DNA of 64,000 nt from Bog-756 sp963699085 (GCA_963699085.1 CAVOTH010000004.1:372001-436000); one strand, 5' to 3'. Counted from the stretch's first letter, positions 8,043 through 17,257 are shown. Numbers and translations: made by a program. Notes: a model not told the origin generated them from the sequence alone.

Positions 8043-9076
8043 CGGAGCGCCCTCCCGGTCAGGTGGATGAACACGTCCTCGAGATTGGGCTCGCCCAGGC
8101 GCACATCGGTCAGCCTGGCCCCGACGTCGGCCACCAGGGTGGCCACGGGGGCCACGAATGGTGCGGCCTCACCCTCCACGTCGATCCGGAACCGCCAGCC
8201 TCCGCCGGCCGGGTCGTCGAGCTGGTCGACGGCGCGGACGTCGTCGAGCCCGGCGAGCGCCAGGGCGAGGGATGCGGCATCACCGGTTGGTCCCGGCTCG
8301 ACGGTGCAGTCGAGGGTGCGTTCGCCGCGCATCTCCCGCACCAGCCGCTGCGGTGTATCGAGGGCGAGGAGGGTCCCGTGGTCGATGATGGCCACCCGGT
8401 CGCTCAAGGTGGCGGCCTCGTCCATGTCGTGGGTGGTGATGACCACCGTCGTACCCGCCGCTCTGAGTTCGGTCACCTTCTCCCACAAGAACAACCGGGC
8501 CGCAGGGTCGAGCCCGGTGGAGGGCTCGTCGAGGAACAGGACCGACGGCGCATGCATGAGGGCACGGGCGATCATCATCCGTTGGATCTGGCCACCCGAG
8601 AATTCGTCGGGCCGTCCGTCGGGCCGATCGGCCAGCCCGAACTGGTCGAGCATGGCGTCGGCCAACTTGTTGCGCCGGGCCCGGGGGACCCCGTGGTAGC
8701 TGGCGTGGAAGAGCAGGTTCTGCCGGACGGTGAGCGAACGGTCGAGATTGTTCTGCTGGGGCACCACTCCGAGGACGCGGCGGGCCCCGACCGGGTCGGC
8801 CGCCACGTCGACCCCGGCGACGATCGCCCGGCCGCGTGAGGGCCGGATCCGAGTGGTCAGGATCCCGATGGTGGTGCTCTTCCCGGCACCGTTGGGCCCG
8901 AGGAAGCCGAACACCTCGCCGCGCTCGACCTGGAAGGTGACCCCGGCCAACGAGTCCGCCGATGCTTTGGGGTACCGCTTGACCAGGTCGTGGACCTCCA
9001 CCGCCAATGACCCCGAGTCGGCCGGTCGGCTGGTGGACGCGTGTTCGACGGACGCCCCGTTCGAACCTGTGCTCAT
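8039..9076 (-). CDS. ABC transporter ATP-binding protein (DrrA-like)
   Basis: A 345-residue ATPase subunit. It has Walker A GPNGAGKST near residues 60-68, a signature variant FSGGQ, Walker B VLFLDEP and a D-loop/switch histidine (VVITTHDMDEA). A C-terminal DUF4162-type extension follows, as in DrrA exporters. ATG at 9076 has AAGGAG 9 nt upstream; an earlier in-frame start would add low-complexity arginine-rich sequence and overlap the divergent gene, so it was rejected. It powers the downstream permease and is divergent from the substrate-binding protein gene, but exporter and importer are probably unrelated. Confidence 0.9.
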   Translation of the reverse strand: MSTGSNGASVEHASTSRPADSGSLAVEVHDLVKRYPKASADSLAGVTFQVERGEVFGFLGPNGAGKSTTIGILTTRIRPSRGRAIVAGVDVAADPVGARRVLGVVPQQNNLDRSLTVRQNLLFHASYHGVPRARRNKLADAMLDQFGLADRPDGRPDEFSGGQIQRMMIARALMHAPSVLFLDEPSTGLDPAARLFLWEKVTELRAAGTTVVITTHDMDEAATLSDRVAIIDHGTLLALDTPQRLVREMRGERTLDCTVEPGPTGDAASLALALAGLDDVRAVDQLDDPAGGGWRFRIDVEGEAAPFVAPVATLVADVGARLTDVRLGEPNLEDVFIHLTGRALR

Positions 9077-9162
9077 CCCCCGATGCTCCTTGCCTGCGGC
9101 GTGGTCCTGGTCGCCGGTGCGAGTGCCCTGTGCGCTGCAGCACCTGCGCCGGAGGCCGACGA

Positions 9163-9183
9163 TACGGTACGGGAGCCGTACCG
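9163..9183. promoter_or_regulatory. TACGGT -10 box overlapping an 8-bp inverted repeat
   Basis: An inverted repeat with perfect 8-bp arms CGGTACGG / CCGTACCG around GAG occupies 9165-9183 in the gap between divergent ABC genes. A plus-strand TACGGT (9163-9168) overlaps its left arm. This is the arrangement of a repressor operator sitting on a promoter for the 24-codon leader and binding-protein genes. Confidence 0.55.
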
Positions 9184-9236
9184 GCACGTTCCCCCGTCGA
9201 GGAGGGGCCCGGCGACGGCCCGGGGGAGGAGACGCC

Positions 9237-9311
9237 ATGACGACCAGGGTCCTCGATGACAGCACGCGCCGAGCGACGACAGCATCGCATCCGGAGCGTC
9301 GCCGTCGATGA
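9237..9311 (+). CDS. 24-codon leader ORF coupled to substrate-binding protein
   Basis: A small ORF begins MTTRVLDDSTRR and ends in four arginines. It has a strong GGAGGA Shine-Dalgarno about 7 nt before its ATG (9237). Its TGA (9309-9311) overlaps the ATG (9308) of the binding-protein gene, which has no good ribosome site of its own. Likely a leader peptide whose translation delivers ribosomes to the next gene. It has no recognisable domain; a regulatory role is inference. Confidence 0.6.
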   Translation: MTTRVLDDSTRRATTASHPERRRR

Positions 9312-10819
9312 GTGCGGCCGGGAGATGGCATCCGCTGGCCGGACCCGCCCGGTCATGGGGGCACTTCGCCCGCCGGCCCCTGGCCACCCAGATCCGCACT
9401 GTCCTGCTGGTGGTGGTCGTACTCGGTGGGACGTCCGCCTGGATCGCCCTGTCGCCTTCGAGTTCCTCGCCGGACCCTGCGGCCACGTCGGGCAGTGCCG
9501 CGGCGGTGCCCGTCGATCAGGCGAGCACGTCGACCCGGGGTGTGACCGCCACCACGATCAACGTGGGATTTCCGGTCGTCTCCCTCAATTCACTGGCGGG
9601 CCAGGAGGGGTTCGCCTCGGACGTGGAGTTCGGCCAACAGGTCGAGGCGATCGATCTGTTCGTCGACCAGATCAACCGTGACGGGGGGATCGACGGTCGT
9701 CGCATCAACCCGGTCATCTCCACCTATGACCCGGCCAGCGAGTCGTCGATGCGCGCCCTCTGCAAGACCTGGACCGAAGGCTCACCGGCCACGTTCGCCG
9801 TAGTGGACGGAATCGGCGCATGGACGGGGGACAACCAGCTGTGCGTCACTCAGGAAGGCCACACTCCGTTCATCGGCGAGTGGAGCACCGTCACCAGTTG
9901 GACGGACCAGGGTTCGCCCTATCTGTGGTGGACCGGTCCCGACCAGTCGGTGATCCTGAGGGCGGTGGTCGACTGGGGGGTGAGGGCCCATCTGCTCGGT
10001 GGATCGCGCAAGGTGGGAGTGATCGCCGGAGACCGGGCGTCGGACCAGGCCGCACTCGACGACGTGGTCCTGCCCGCGCTGCGCCGGGCGGGTGTGACCC
10101 CGGTCGTGGCCACCATCGCCGCAGATCCCTCCGAGACGGCGACCACCGACACCGAAGCCCCGTTGGTGGTGCAGCGGTTCAGGAGTGACGGGGTGGACAC
10201 GATCCTCCCGATCATCCCCTTCAACGTGTTCTTCCCGCTGCTCCAGGCCCAGTCGTCCCAGGGCTACTACCCGCGGCTGCTCCTGAGTGACTACGAGTCG
10301 AGCATCGAGGTCGCCCTCGGCTTGATGCCCGTGCCATTCGCCCGGTCCCTGAACGGGCAGGAGGGCCTGACCACCGAGACGCTGGGTGGCGTGGACGACG
10401 ACCGGCCCACGGCCGCTGGCGGCTACGACCCCGGCCTACGGACCTGTTGGAGGGCATGGCACGCGGCCTACCCCCAGGTTCCCCCGGGAACACTGTCGGA
10501 CTTCATCGAGGAGCAGGGGCCGATCGCCGACTGGTGCCAGGCCATCCACCTGTTCGCCACCGCCGCCGGTGGGGCGGGCCGGGATCTGAATCGACGGACG
10601 TTCGTCACCGCGCTGTCCAAGGTGACCAATTTCCCGGGCACGGTCACCCCGGTATTGAGTTATGGACCGGACAAGCACTACGGACCGACCGAGTACCAGG
10701 TGGTCCGGCTGCACATCAACAGTCCGACCTCCACCCAGTGCAAGCTCCCGCTCAATCGGATACCGCAGGGAACGTGCTGGGTAACCGTCGTTCCCTTCAC
10801 ACCTCTGCCGACCTCATGA
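9308..10819 (+). CDS. Leu/Ile/Val-type ABC substrate-binding protein
   Basis: A 503-residue periplasmic-binding-fold protein (Peripla_BP_6 type). Residues 26-48 form one hydrophobic segment acting as signal or anchor with no lipobox Cys. A Ser/Ala/Pro-rich linker follows, then the domain start ITINVGFPVVSLNS-like (ATTINVGFPV) and the FVDQINRDGGIDGRRINPV block typical of LivK-like proteins. It should capture a small solute outside the cell for a Liv-type importer. The LivH-LivM, LivG and MFS-LivF genes 11-15 kb downstream are plausible partners. The ligand cannot be read. ATG 9308 overlaps the leader ORF stop. Confidence 0.85.
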   Translation: MSAAGRWHPLAGPARSWGHFARRPLATQIRTVLLVVVVLGGTSAWIALSPSSSSPDPAATSGSAAAVPVDQASTSTRGVTATTINVGFPVVSLNSLAGQEGFASDVEFGQQVEAIDLFVDQINRDGGIDGRRINPVISTYDPASESSMRALCKTWTEGSPATFAVVDGIGAWTGDNQLCVTQEGHTPFIGEWSTVTSWTDQGSPYLWWTGPDQSVILRAVVDWGVRAHLLGGSRKVGVIAGDRASDQAALDDVVLPALRRAGVTPVVATIAADPSETATTDTEAPLVVQRFRSDGVDTILPIIPFNVFFPLLQAQSSQGYYPRLLLSDYESSIEVALGLMPVPFARSLNGQEGLTTETLGGVDDDRPTAAGGYDPGLRTCWRAWHAAYPQVPPGTLSDFIEEQGPIADWCQAIHLFATAAGGAGRDLNRRTFVTALSKVTNFPGTVTPVLSYGPDKHYGPTEYQVVRLHINSPTSTQCKLPLNRIPQGTCWVTVVPFTPLPTS

Positions 10820-10857
10820 GCGCCCTTGCTCCCGATCGGCGCTGGTAGACAGACACC

Positions 10858-11772
10858 ATGACGTCGACCGAAGGAGGGGGACCCGCCGACCGCTGGCGAA
10901 CCGACGGCTGGTGCGTCCTGGAGAACCTGTTCAGCCCTTCCGAGGTCCAGTCGGCCTGTGCGGCGGTGGCCGACCTGTTCCCTTCGGCCGCCGCGGTGGC
11001 CAGCGGTGACGCCGACGAGCGGGTCATCGACTGGGGCGCGGCGAAGCCGACGTTTCCGTTCGAGTCCGGCCACCTCAACCGGCTGGCGGTCCACGACGCC
11101 GTCATCGACCTGGCCGAGGAGCTGCTGGGCACCGACCGGCTCCGCCTCTACCAGGGTGTGGTCACGGCCAAGTACTCGGGTCTCCGTGACGAGTACGAGC
11201 AGCTGTTGCACGTCGACTACGGCAACCACACCCTGGTGGTCCCGCGTGCCGACACCGGCTACCAGCACCTCGAGCTGTTCGTCTACCTGAGCGACGTCAC
11301 TCCGGACACGGCCGCCACCCGTCTGGTGTCCCGTCGGCTCACCGACGGCATCCCGGTGGAGCGGACCTACCTCAGCTTCGACGAGTACGGAGATCTGTAC
11401 GACGCCGAAGTGCCGGCATCGGGCCCGGCCGGATCGGTCCTGGCCTACCGGCCCGATGTGTACCACCGGGGCACGGCAATGAAGATTCCGGGACAGGTGC
11501 GATTCCTCCTCCACGTGGCCTATCGGCCGGCGGACGCTGAGTGGGTCGGTTACAACGCCTGGCCGATAGCCGGCGAAGGGTTTGCTTGGCACCGGTTCGT
11601 GGGCCATGCCTCCGTGCGCCAACTGACCGTCCTCGGGTTCCCCGAACCGGGCCACCCCTATTGGACGCCGGAGACGCTGGCCGGAGTCGGGGCCCGTTAC
11701 CCGTCGCTCGACATGGAGCCCTGGGCCAGGGACACGGGGCCCGGGGCCATGCGAGCGGGGGACGGGTCCTGA
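10858..11772 (+). CDS. Phytanoyl-CoA dioxygenase (PhyH) family protein
   Basis: A 304-residue Fe(II)/2-oxoglutarate-dependent oxygenase of the PhyH family. The iron-binding HxD is His118-Val-Asp120 in LLHVDYGNH and the distal His lies in VYHRGTAMK near residue 204, followed by the 2-oxoglutarate-binding Arg segment. Family members hydroxylate phytanoyl-CoA or diverse small molecules. ATG 10858 is preceded by TAGACA-N6, a near miss to the leaderless pattern. It lies 7 bp before an alpha-glucosidase-like gene, so it may act on a sugar-linked or lipid substrate; that is only contextual. Confidence 0.85.
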   Translation: MTSTEGGGPADRWRTDGWCVLENLFSPSEVQSACAAVADLFPSAAAVASGDADERVIDWGAAKPTFPFESGHLNRLAVHDAVIDLAEELLGTDRLRLYQGVVTAKYSGLRDEYEQLLHVDYGNHTLVVPRADTGYQHLELFVYLSDVTPDTAATRLVSRRLTDGIPVERTYLSFDEYGDLYDAEVPASGPAGSVLAYRPDVYHRGTAMKIPGQVRFLLHVAYRPADAEWVGYNAWPIAGEGFAWHRFVGHASVRQLTVLGFPEPGHPYWTPETLAGVGARYPSLDMEPWARDTGPGAMRAGDGS

Positions 11773-11779
11773 GTTCGAC

Positions 11780-13428
11780 ATGACAGACGGCACCCCCACG
11801 GAGGGCCGCTCGCCGAGTGCCGGCGGGGATCCGCGGGACGCTCCGTGGTGGCAGACCGGAGTCCTGTACCAGGTGTACCCCCGCTCGTTCGCCGACTCGG
11901 ACGGCGACGGGGTGGGTGATCTGAACGGGATCATCGATCACCTCGATCACCTGCAGTGGCTGGGCGTGGACGGTCTCTGGCTGGGACCGGTGACCGTCTC
12001 GCCCAACGCCGACTGGGGGTACGACGTCGCCGACTATCTGGAGGTCGATCCCGAACTCGGCACCCTGGACGACCTCGACCGGCTGATCGCCGACGCCGGC
12101 AAAGGGGGATCCGGGTCCTGCTCGATCTGGTCCCCAACCACACCAGCGAACAGCACCCGTGGTTCGTCGACGCACGATTGTCGCCCAGGTCCGTCCATCG
12201 GAACTGGTACGTGTGGGCTGACCCTGGCCCCGAGGGGACACGTCCGAACAACTGGGTCTCTAGCTTCGGCGGGCCCGCGTGGACGCTGGACGAGGGAAGT
12301 GGCCAGTACTACCTCCACAACCACCTGGTCGAGCAACCGGACCTCAACTGGTGGGAGGAGGACGTCCGACTGGCCTTCGACGACATAGTCCGACGCTGGC
12401 TCGACCGGGGGGTGGCCGGCTTCCGCATCGACGTGTGCAACGGGATCATCAAGGACGCCCTCCTCCGGGACAACCCGCCGGCGGAGGACACCGATCCGCT
12501 CGACGTGCGCATCTTCGGGCAGCGCCCCATCTACAACAGCAATCGGCCCGAGGTGCATGAGGTCATCCGTCGCTGGCGCCGGCTCGTCGAAGACCGCCCC
12601 GACGTCGTCCTGCTGGGCGAGACCCCGGTGCCCACCGCCGCCGAGTTGGCCACTTACTACGGCGACGGGCAGGACGAGCTACACCTGGCCTTCAATTTCC
12701 CGTTCCTGACCGCGCCACTCGAAGCCGAGCCCATGCGCACGGTGGTGGCGGCCACCGAGGCAGCCCTACCGGCCGGGGCGTGGCCGGTGTGGACCGGCTC
12801 CAACCACGACCTCGGCCGCCTGGCCACCCGATGGGCCGGGGGCGATCCGGCCCGGGCCCGGGTCGCTCTGTTGATGCTGCTCTGCCTCCGGGGGACGCCG
12901 GTGCTCTACCAGGGCGACGAGATCGGATTGCCGGACACCGACGTGCCCCACGACAAGATGCGCGACCCGTTGGGCGTTCTGTACTGGCCCGCCTATGCCG
13001 GCCGTGACGGAGCCCGCACACCTATGCCGTGGCGGAACGCACCGGGCGGGGGGTTCACCTATGCCGGGGTGGAGCCGTGGCTGCCCTTCGGTGACATGGC
13101 GGGGAGCACCGTGGAGGACCAGCGGGCCGACCCGGACTCGATACTGCATCTGGTCCGTGACCTCATCGCCCTGCGGAGGGAGGATCCCGACCTCCATTCC
13201 GGTGGCTACCGCACGCTGGCCACGACCCCGGGTGCATGGGCATGGCGCCGCGGCGATCGGATCAACGTCCTCGCCTCACTGTCGGACGACGGAGCCACCC
13301 TGGAGGAAGTCACCGGGACGGTAGTGGCAGCCACCGACCGGCGACGGCTCGGCGAAGTGACGGGAGAGGTCGTCACCGTCGGCGGCTGGGAGGCGGTGGT
13401 GGTGGCGGCGGACGCCGACGACGGATAG
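11780..13428 (+). pseudogene. GH13 alpha-glucosidase/trehalose-type hydrolase, one frameshift
   Basis: A GH13 alpha-amylase-superfamily enzyme of about 549 residues in two frames. The first part (from ATG 11780) holds WWQTGVLYQVYPRSFADSDG and WLGVDGLWLGPV. The second holds VLLDLVPNHTS, the nucleophile region GFRIDVCNG, the acid/base VLLGETPV and GSNHDLGRL. The frame switches by -1 at about 12101-12108 (AAAGGGGG); reading back one base gives AGKRGIRVLLDLVPNHT, the expected family sequence, so one base seems to be missing from a homopolymer run. All catalytic residues survive, so sequencing error, very recent inactivation or ribosomal slippage are all possible. It sits between PhyH and other sugar-hydrolase genes. 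Confidence 0.82.
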
Positions 13429-13466
13429 CGCCCTTGGTGTGTGTGGGCTCCATGGAGGTTCCGGGT

Positions 13467-14201
13467 TCAGCCCTCTGAGGGGCCCACCTCGTCCGAGTTT
13501 CCCGTCCTGCTCGAGTTGCCTATGGCCCAGTCGAGCCCACCGGCCAGATGGCGGAGGTAGTCGGGACTCTCCCACGCGTGGGGGAAGTGCCCGAGCGACG
13601 TGGAGAAGACCCGTCCCCGCCCCTCGCTGAAGCACCACGAGAGCGGAAGGTCCGGTGCCGGTGCGTCGGCGTTGTCCTCGTCAGCCAGTTCAGCCGCTCG
13701 GGCGGTCAGGAGGACCCGGGCGTCGGCTCGGAGTCCCGAGAAGGTGTAGATCTCGTCGTGCCACGTCCAGGTGGAACCGAGGTGGGCGACTGCGGGATGA
13801 CCGGGGTCGACCACGTCGAGGGTGAACGTCCGGGTCCAGGGATGGCCGGCGAAGCGGGCACCGATCAGCCGCCCGTACTCGTCCCACCCGTGGCAGGAGT
13901 CGGTGGCCGAGTGGATGGCGACGACCGAGGTACGCCCGGAACGCACGCCGTCGAGCAGGATCTTCTGCTGTATCGGCGTCCACGGCGTTTCGCCGATCGT
14001 GAAGAGAGACACCACCCGGACCGCCGCCAGCTCCTCGGGCTCGAGGGTGCGGACATCGGTGACCGTGCGGCCGGAGAGACCGGCGGATTCCGCCAATTGG
14101 GTGACAGCGGTGGCCGACTGGTCGAGCACCCCGTGGACACCGGAAGGCCCGTCGCGGTAGGGAGCCACCTGGGTGACGTGCAGGAGCGTGGGCGTCGCCA
14201 T
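13467..14201 (-). CDS. ThuA-like domain protein
   Basis: A 244-residue ThuA (trehalose utilisation) fold protein, related to class I glutamine amidotransferases but without an obvious catalytic Cys triad. Features are FTIGETPW, VVAIHSATDS, the WDEYGRLIGARFAGHPW block, WHDEIYTF and the closing RVFSTSLGHFPHAWE motif that marks the family. ThuA proteins occur in disaccharide catabolic operons where they are linked to keto-sugar metabolism. It is convergent with the GH13 gene and divergent from GH1. The TAGGAT-N6-ATG upstream suggests a leaderless mRNA. Confidence 0.88.
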   Translation of the reverse strand: MATPTLLHVTQVAPYRDGPSGVHGVLDQSATAVTQLAESAGLSGRTVTDVRTLEPEELAAVRVVSLFTIGETPWTPIQQKILLDGVRSGRTSVVAIHSATDSCHGWDEYGRLIGARFAGHPWTRTFTLDVVDPGHPAVAHLGSTWTWHDEIYTFSGLRADARVLLTARAAELADEDNADAPAPDLPLSWCFSEGRGRVFSTSLGHFPHAWESPDYLRHLAGGLDWAIGNSSRTGNSDEVGPSEG

Positions 14202-14207
14202 GCCCGG

Positions 14208-14213
14208 ATCCTA
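14208..14213 (-). promoter_or_regulatory. Putative leaderless promoter -10 (TAGGAT) of ThuA gene
   Basis: Minus-strand TAGGAT lies exactly 6 nt before the ATG at 14201, with no Shine-Dalgarno in between. Confidence 0.5.
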
Positions 14214-14284
14214 CTGGCGGCGTCCCGGTGGTCCCGGTGCCAAGATGGCCAGGTGAACGCCTCCCGTCACCCGGTCGGACCGCG

Positions 14285-15766
14285 GTGAGCACGCGCCATC
14301 CCGGCAGGTCCGTGGCGCTCCCCGATGACTTCCTGTTCGGCGTGGCCACGGCGGGGTTCCAGGTGGAGGGCGGCTTCAACGGCCCGGGCGAGCCCGCCAA
14401 CAACTGGGCGCGCTGGGAGGCCGGCGGGCGCATCGAGCCGTCGGGTAACGCATGCGACTTCTGGCTGCACCCCGAAGAGGCGCTCGACCGGGCCGCCGGC
14501 ATCGGGTGCAACGCCTTCCGCCTGTCGGTCGAGTGGGCCAGGATCGAGCCCGACGAAGGGGTCATCGACGACGCCGTCCTCGCCCGCTACGGCGAGATCC
14601 TCCAGATGTGCCATGAACGAGGGCTCGAGCCGATCGTCACCCTGCACCACTTCACCTTCCCGGCCTGGTTGGGCGAGGAATTCTGGCTGCAAGAGGATGC
14701 CCCCGAGCGGTTCGCCGCCTACGTCCAGAGGGTGATGCCGGAGCTGGCCGAGTGGTGCCGGACCTGGATCACCATCAACGAGCCCAACATCGTGGCGCTC
14801 ATGGGCTGGATCCAGGGCGATTGCCCTCCGGGGCGAACCGGGGCGTTCGCGGAGGCGTTCACCGCACTGGACAACCAACTGGCGGCGCACGTGCTGGCCT
14901 ACCGGGTCATCCATGCCGTGCAACCCGGTGCCCGGGTCACCGTCAACACCAGCTCATCGTCGATCTACGAGCACGACCGGCTCCTGACCGATCTGCTGGT
15001 GGCGCCGGCGGCTGGAGTGCCCCGGTCCGACGTCGACGCCTGGATCGACGAGCGGCGGGCACTCCACACCGAGCGTTGCCCAGCCCAGGGCCTGGTGGAG
15101 GTCGGGATCCGCCGCCTGTTCGGATCCATGTCGCCATACGGGACACGGAATCGGAGGGCGACACGATCGGGAAAGCCCCGCTCGACGGCGCGCCGGTCAC
15201 TCGATGCCCTATACGCCGACCCGGCGCGGCCGCTCGACGCAACGGGATTCGACTGGTACGACCCGATCGCCTCACACGCCCTCCGGCTGCCGGGACATCG
15301 GACCTCCGGTGGGCGCCAGTGGGCGCCGACCACTCCGATCTGGGATGTCCCGGCGGACCCCGCAGCGATGGCGCGCTGGTGCCGTGACCAACATGAGCTG
15401 CTTCCCGGGCTGCCGTTGTGGGTGGTGGAGAACGGGCTGTGCACCCGGGTCCGCAACGGGCGCAGCTACCCCCGGTCCGACGGGTGGGACCGGCCTCGCT
15501 ACTTAGGCGAACACGTGTCGGCCGTCGTCGACGCCGTGGGGGAGGGCGTCCCCGTCGGTGCCTACCTCCACTGGTCGCTGGTGGACAACTACGAGTGGGG
15601 GTCCTACGAGCCCCGGTTCGGAATCTTCGGCATAGACCGGGCACGTGGCCCCCGTGGATTCCGCTGGCTGGACACCGACTCGCAAGGGCGGGACTCGGCA
15701 TCGGCCTACCGCCTACTGATCCGGTGGGCACACGACGGGGCCGAGGGTCCCCCGCCCACCTCATGA
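14285..15766 (+). CDS. Glycoside hydrolase family 1 (beta-glucosidase-like)
   Basis: A 493-residue GH1 TIM-barrel enzyme that hydrolyses beta-linked glucosides or galactosides in the cytoplasm with retention. The N-terminal signature FLFGVATAGFQVEGG is followed by the acid/base motif TINEPN near residue 162 and the nucleophile motif VVENG near residue 380; HWSLVDNYEWGSYEPRFGIF near the end is also canonical. GTG 14285 places the family signature at the expected distance from the N terminus; an earlier GTG at 14228 adds unconserved sequence. The middle (about residues 270-310) is shorter and more charged than usual. Divergent from ThuA and upstream of the GH4 operon. Confidence 0.9.
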   Translation: MSTRHPGRSVALPDDFLFGVATAGFQVEGGFNGPGEPANNWARWEAGGRIEPSGNACDFWLHPEEALDRAAGIGCNAFRLSVEWARIEPDEGVIDDAVLARYGEILQMCHERGLEPIVTLHHFTFPAWLGEEFWLQEDAPERFAAYVQRVMPELAEWCRTWITINEPNIVALMGWIQGDCPPGRTGAFAEAFTALDNQLAAHVLAYRVIHAVQPGARVTVNTSSSSIYEHDRLLTDLLVAPAAGVPRSDVDAWIDERRALHTERCPAQGLVEVGIRRLFGSMSPYGTRNRRATRSGKPRSTARRSLDALYADPARPLDATGFDWYDPIASHALRLPGHRTSGGRQWAPTTPIWDVPADPAAMARWCRDQHELLPGLPLWVVENGLCTRVRNGRSYPRSDGWDRPRYLGEHVSAVVDAVGEGVPVGAYLHWSLVDNYEWGSYEPRFGIFGIDRARGPRGFRWLDTDSQGRDSASAYRLLIRWAHDGAEGPPPTS

Positions 15767-15796
15767 CCGGACCCGTTCCGACGGTCCGGGGATGGG

Positions 15797-15802
15797 TACA
15801 GT
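15797..15802 (+). promoter_or_regulatory. Putative -10 (TACAGT) of GH4 operon
   Basis: TACAGT is followed 7 nt later by the ATG of an 8-codon leader ORF, so the mRNA would begin at or next to that ATG. This is the only promoter-like element between GH1 and GH4. Confidence 0.5.
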
Positions 15803-15809
15803 GACCGAC

Positions 15810-15836
15810 ATGGCAGCCGGCCGGCCGGGTAACTGA
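15810..15836 (+). CDS. 8-codon leader ORF upstream of GH4
   Basis: ATG at 15810 encodes MAAGRPGN followed by TGA, ending 5 nt before the GTG start of the GH4 gene. With TACAGT 7 nt upstream, it would be translated from a leaderless transcript and could feed ribosomes to the GTG, which lacks a Shine-Dalgarno. Function is inferred from position alone. Confidence 0.4.
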   Translation: MAAGRPGN

Positions 15837-15841
15837 GCGGC

Positions 15842-17192
15842 GTGCAGATCACCATCATCGGGGGCGGCAGCTACCAATGGACGCCGGAGCTGTTGGCCGA
15901 CCTGTTGGGGACTCCGTCCCTCCACGGCGCCCATCTTGTGCTCGAGGACACCGATCCGGCCCCGTTGGTGAAGATGGAGGCGCTGGCGCGTCGGCTGGAC
16001 GAGGCCATGGGCGCATCGGTCACCGTGGCCACGACCACTGATCAGCGTCGATCGCTCGAAGGCGCCGACTTCGTGATCGTGACCATCTCGACCGGCGGCT
16101 TCGACTCGATGGCCGTCGATCTCGAGGTCCCGGCGCGTCATGGCATCCGCCAGTCGGTAGGCGACACGGTGGGCCCGGGTGGGATCGCGCGGTCGCTGAG
16201 GAACGTACCGGTGCTGCTCGACGTCGCCGACGACATGGCCGAGCTGTGCCGCGGATGCCTGGCTCCTCAACATCACCAATCCGATGACCTGCCTCACCCG
16301 TGCCGTCTGCCGACAGACCGACGTCAAGGCCGTCGGCCTGTGCCACGAGGTAGGGAACTGGACCCTCGACCTGGCGATCGCCGTCGGACTGCCCGCCGAA
16401 GCGGTGCGGGCCACCGTCGCCGGAGTCAACCACTTCCCGGTGGTCTCCACCCTCGACGTCGACGGGCAGGACGGGTTCGAGATCCTGCGCGAGATGGTGG
16501 CCGAGGCCGGGGGCCTGGAGTCCCTTTCGCCCCACCCGGGCCAGACGTCGGCCGAAGACTTCTCTCGACTCGACTTCTGCCGTCGTCATACTCTGGCGCT
16601 CCACTTCCTCGACCGGTGGGGGGCGCTACCGGCCGCCGGGGACCGACACCTGGCCGAGTTCGTGCCGTGGGTCCTCACCGAGTCTTCGGGGTGGGGGGAG
16701 CGGTTCAACGTCGGCCTCACCGACATCGCTACCCGGCGCCGACACCAGGCCGGTTACGTGGCCGATGTCGACGGGTGGCTCGACGGCACCAAGAAGCTCC
16801 AGACGTGGCAGTCGGGCGAACTTCCGGCCCTGGTCATCGACTCGCTGGTGACCGGATCGCCACGGCAACTCCCGGTGAACATCCCCAATGCCGGCCAGGT
16901 GCCCGATGCTCCCGAAGGCGTCGTCGTCGAGTCGATGTGCGTGGTGGACGGGAGCGGTATCCGGGGGCGGGACGTGGCACCGTTGCCCGCTCCGTTCGCC
17001 GAGCTGGTCCGGCGGCACGCGTCGGTCACGGAGCTGACGCTCGACGCCGCCCTGACCGGTGACCGGGACACCGCCGCGGCGGCATTTCTGCTCGACCCGT
17101 TGGCCGGCAGGGGTGACCTGACCGATACCGAGACCATGGTGGGCGAGCTCCTCGACGGGACGGCACAGTGGCTCCCCCGGTTCGCACGATGA
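15842..17192 (+). pseudogene. GH4 alpha-glucosidase/galactosidase-like, one frameshift
   Basis: An NAD- and metal-dependent family 4 glycosidase of about 450 residues split over two frames. The first frame (GTG 15842) has the NAD loop TIIGGGSYQWTPEL and VIVTISTGGFDSM. The second begins at NITNPMTCLTRAV and carries metal-ligand motifs GLCHEVGN and GVNHFP. The +1 switch is at about 16249-16256, within CGCGGATGCC: dropping one base restores ELC-P-D-AWLLNITNP, the family sequence, so one extra base is present. Catalytic parts are otherwise intact, so error or recent loss is likely. It heads a run with dehydrogenase, aldolase and kinase genes. Members act on sugars or 6-phospho-sugars. Confidence 0.82.
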
Positions 17193-17246
17193 CACGGTTC
17201 GCACGATGACACGGGTGACACGGGTGACAGGGTGACTCGGGTGACC
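17178..17246. repeat. Stop-spanning 17-bp tandem duplication followed by 9-bp repeats
   Basis: The last bases of the GH4 gene, including its TGA, occur twice in tandem (17178-17194 and 17195-17211). CGGGTGACA then occurs at 17212-17220 and 17221-17229, with degenerate copies to 17246. The array fills the whole gap before the Shine-Dalgarno AGGAGG of the next gene. Confidence 0.85.
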
Positions 17247-17257
17247 AGGAGGAGATC

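Noticed and set aside
11956..13428. Treating the second GH13 frame as an independent gene
   Set aside because: Its first 50 residues are out-of-frame translation of conserved GH13 sequence; the true N terminus is in the other frame.
16284..17192. Treating the second GH4 frame as a separate gene starting at ATG 16284
   Set aside because: It would begin in the middle of the conserved NITNPM segment and lacks the NAD-binding half, which is present in the preceding frame.
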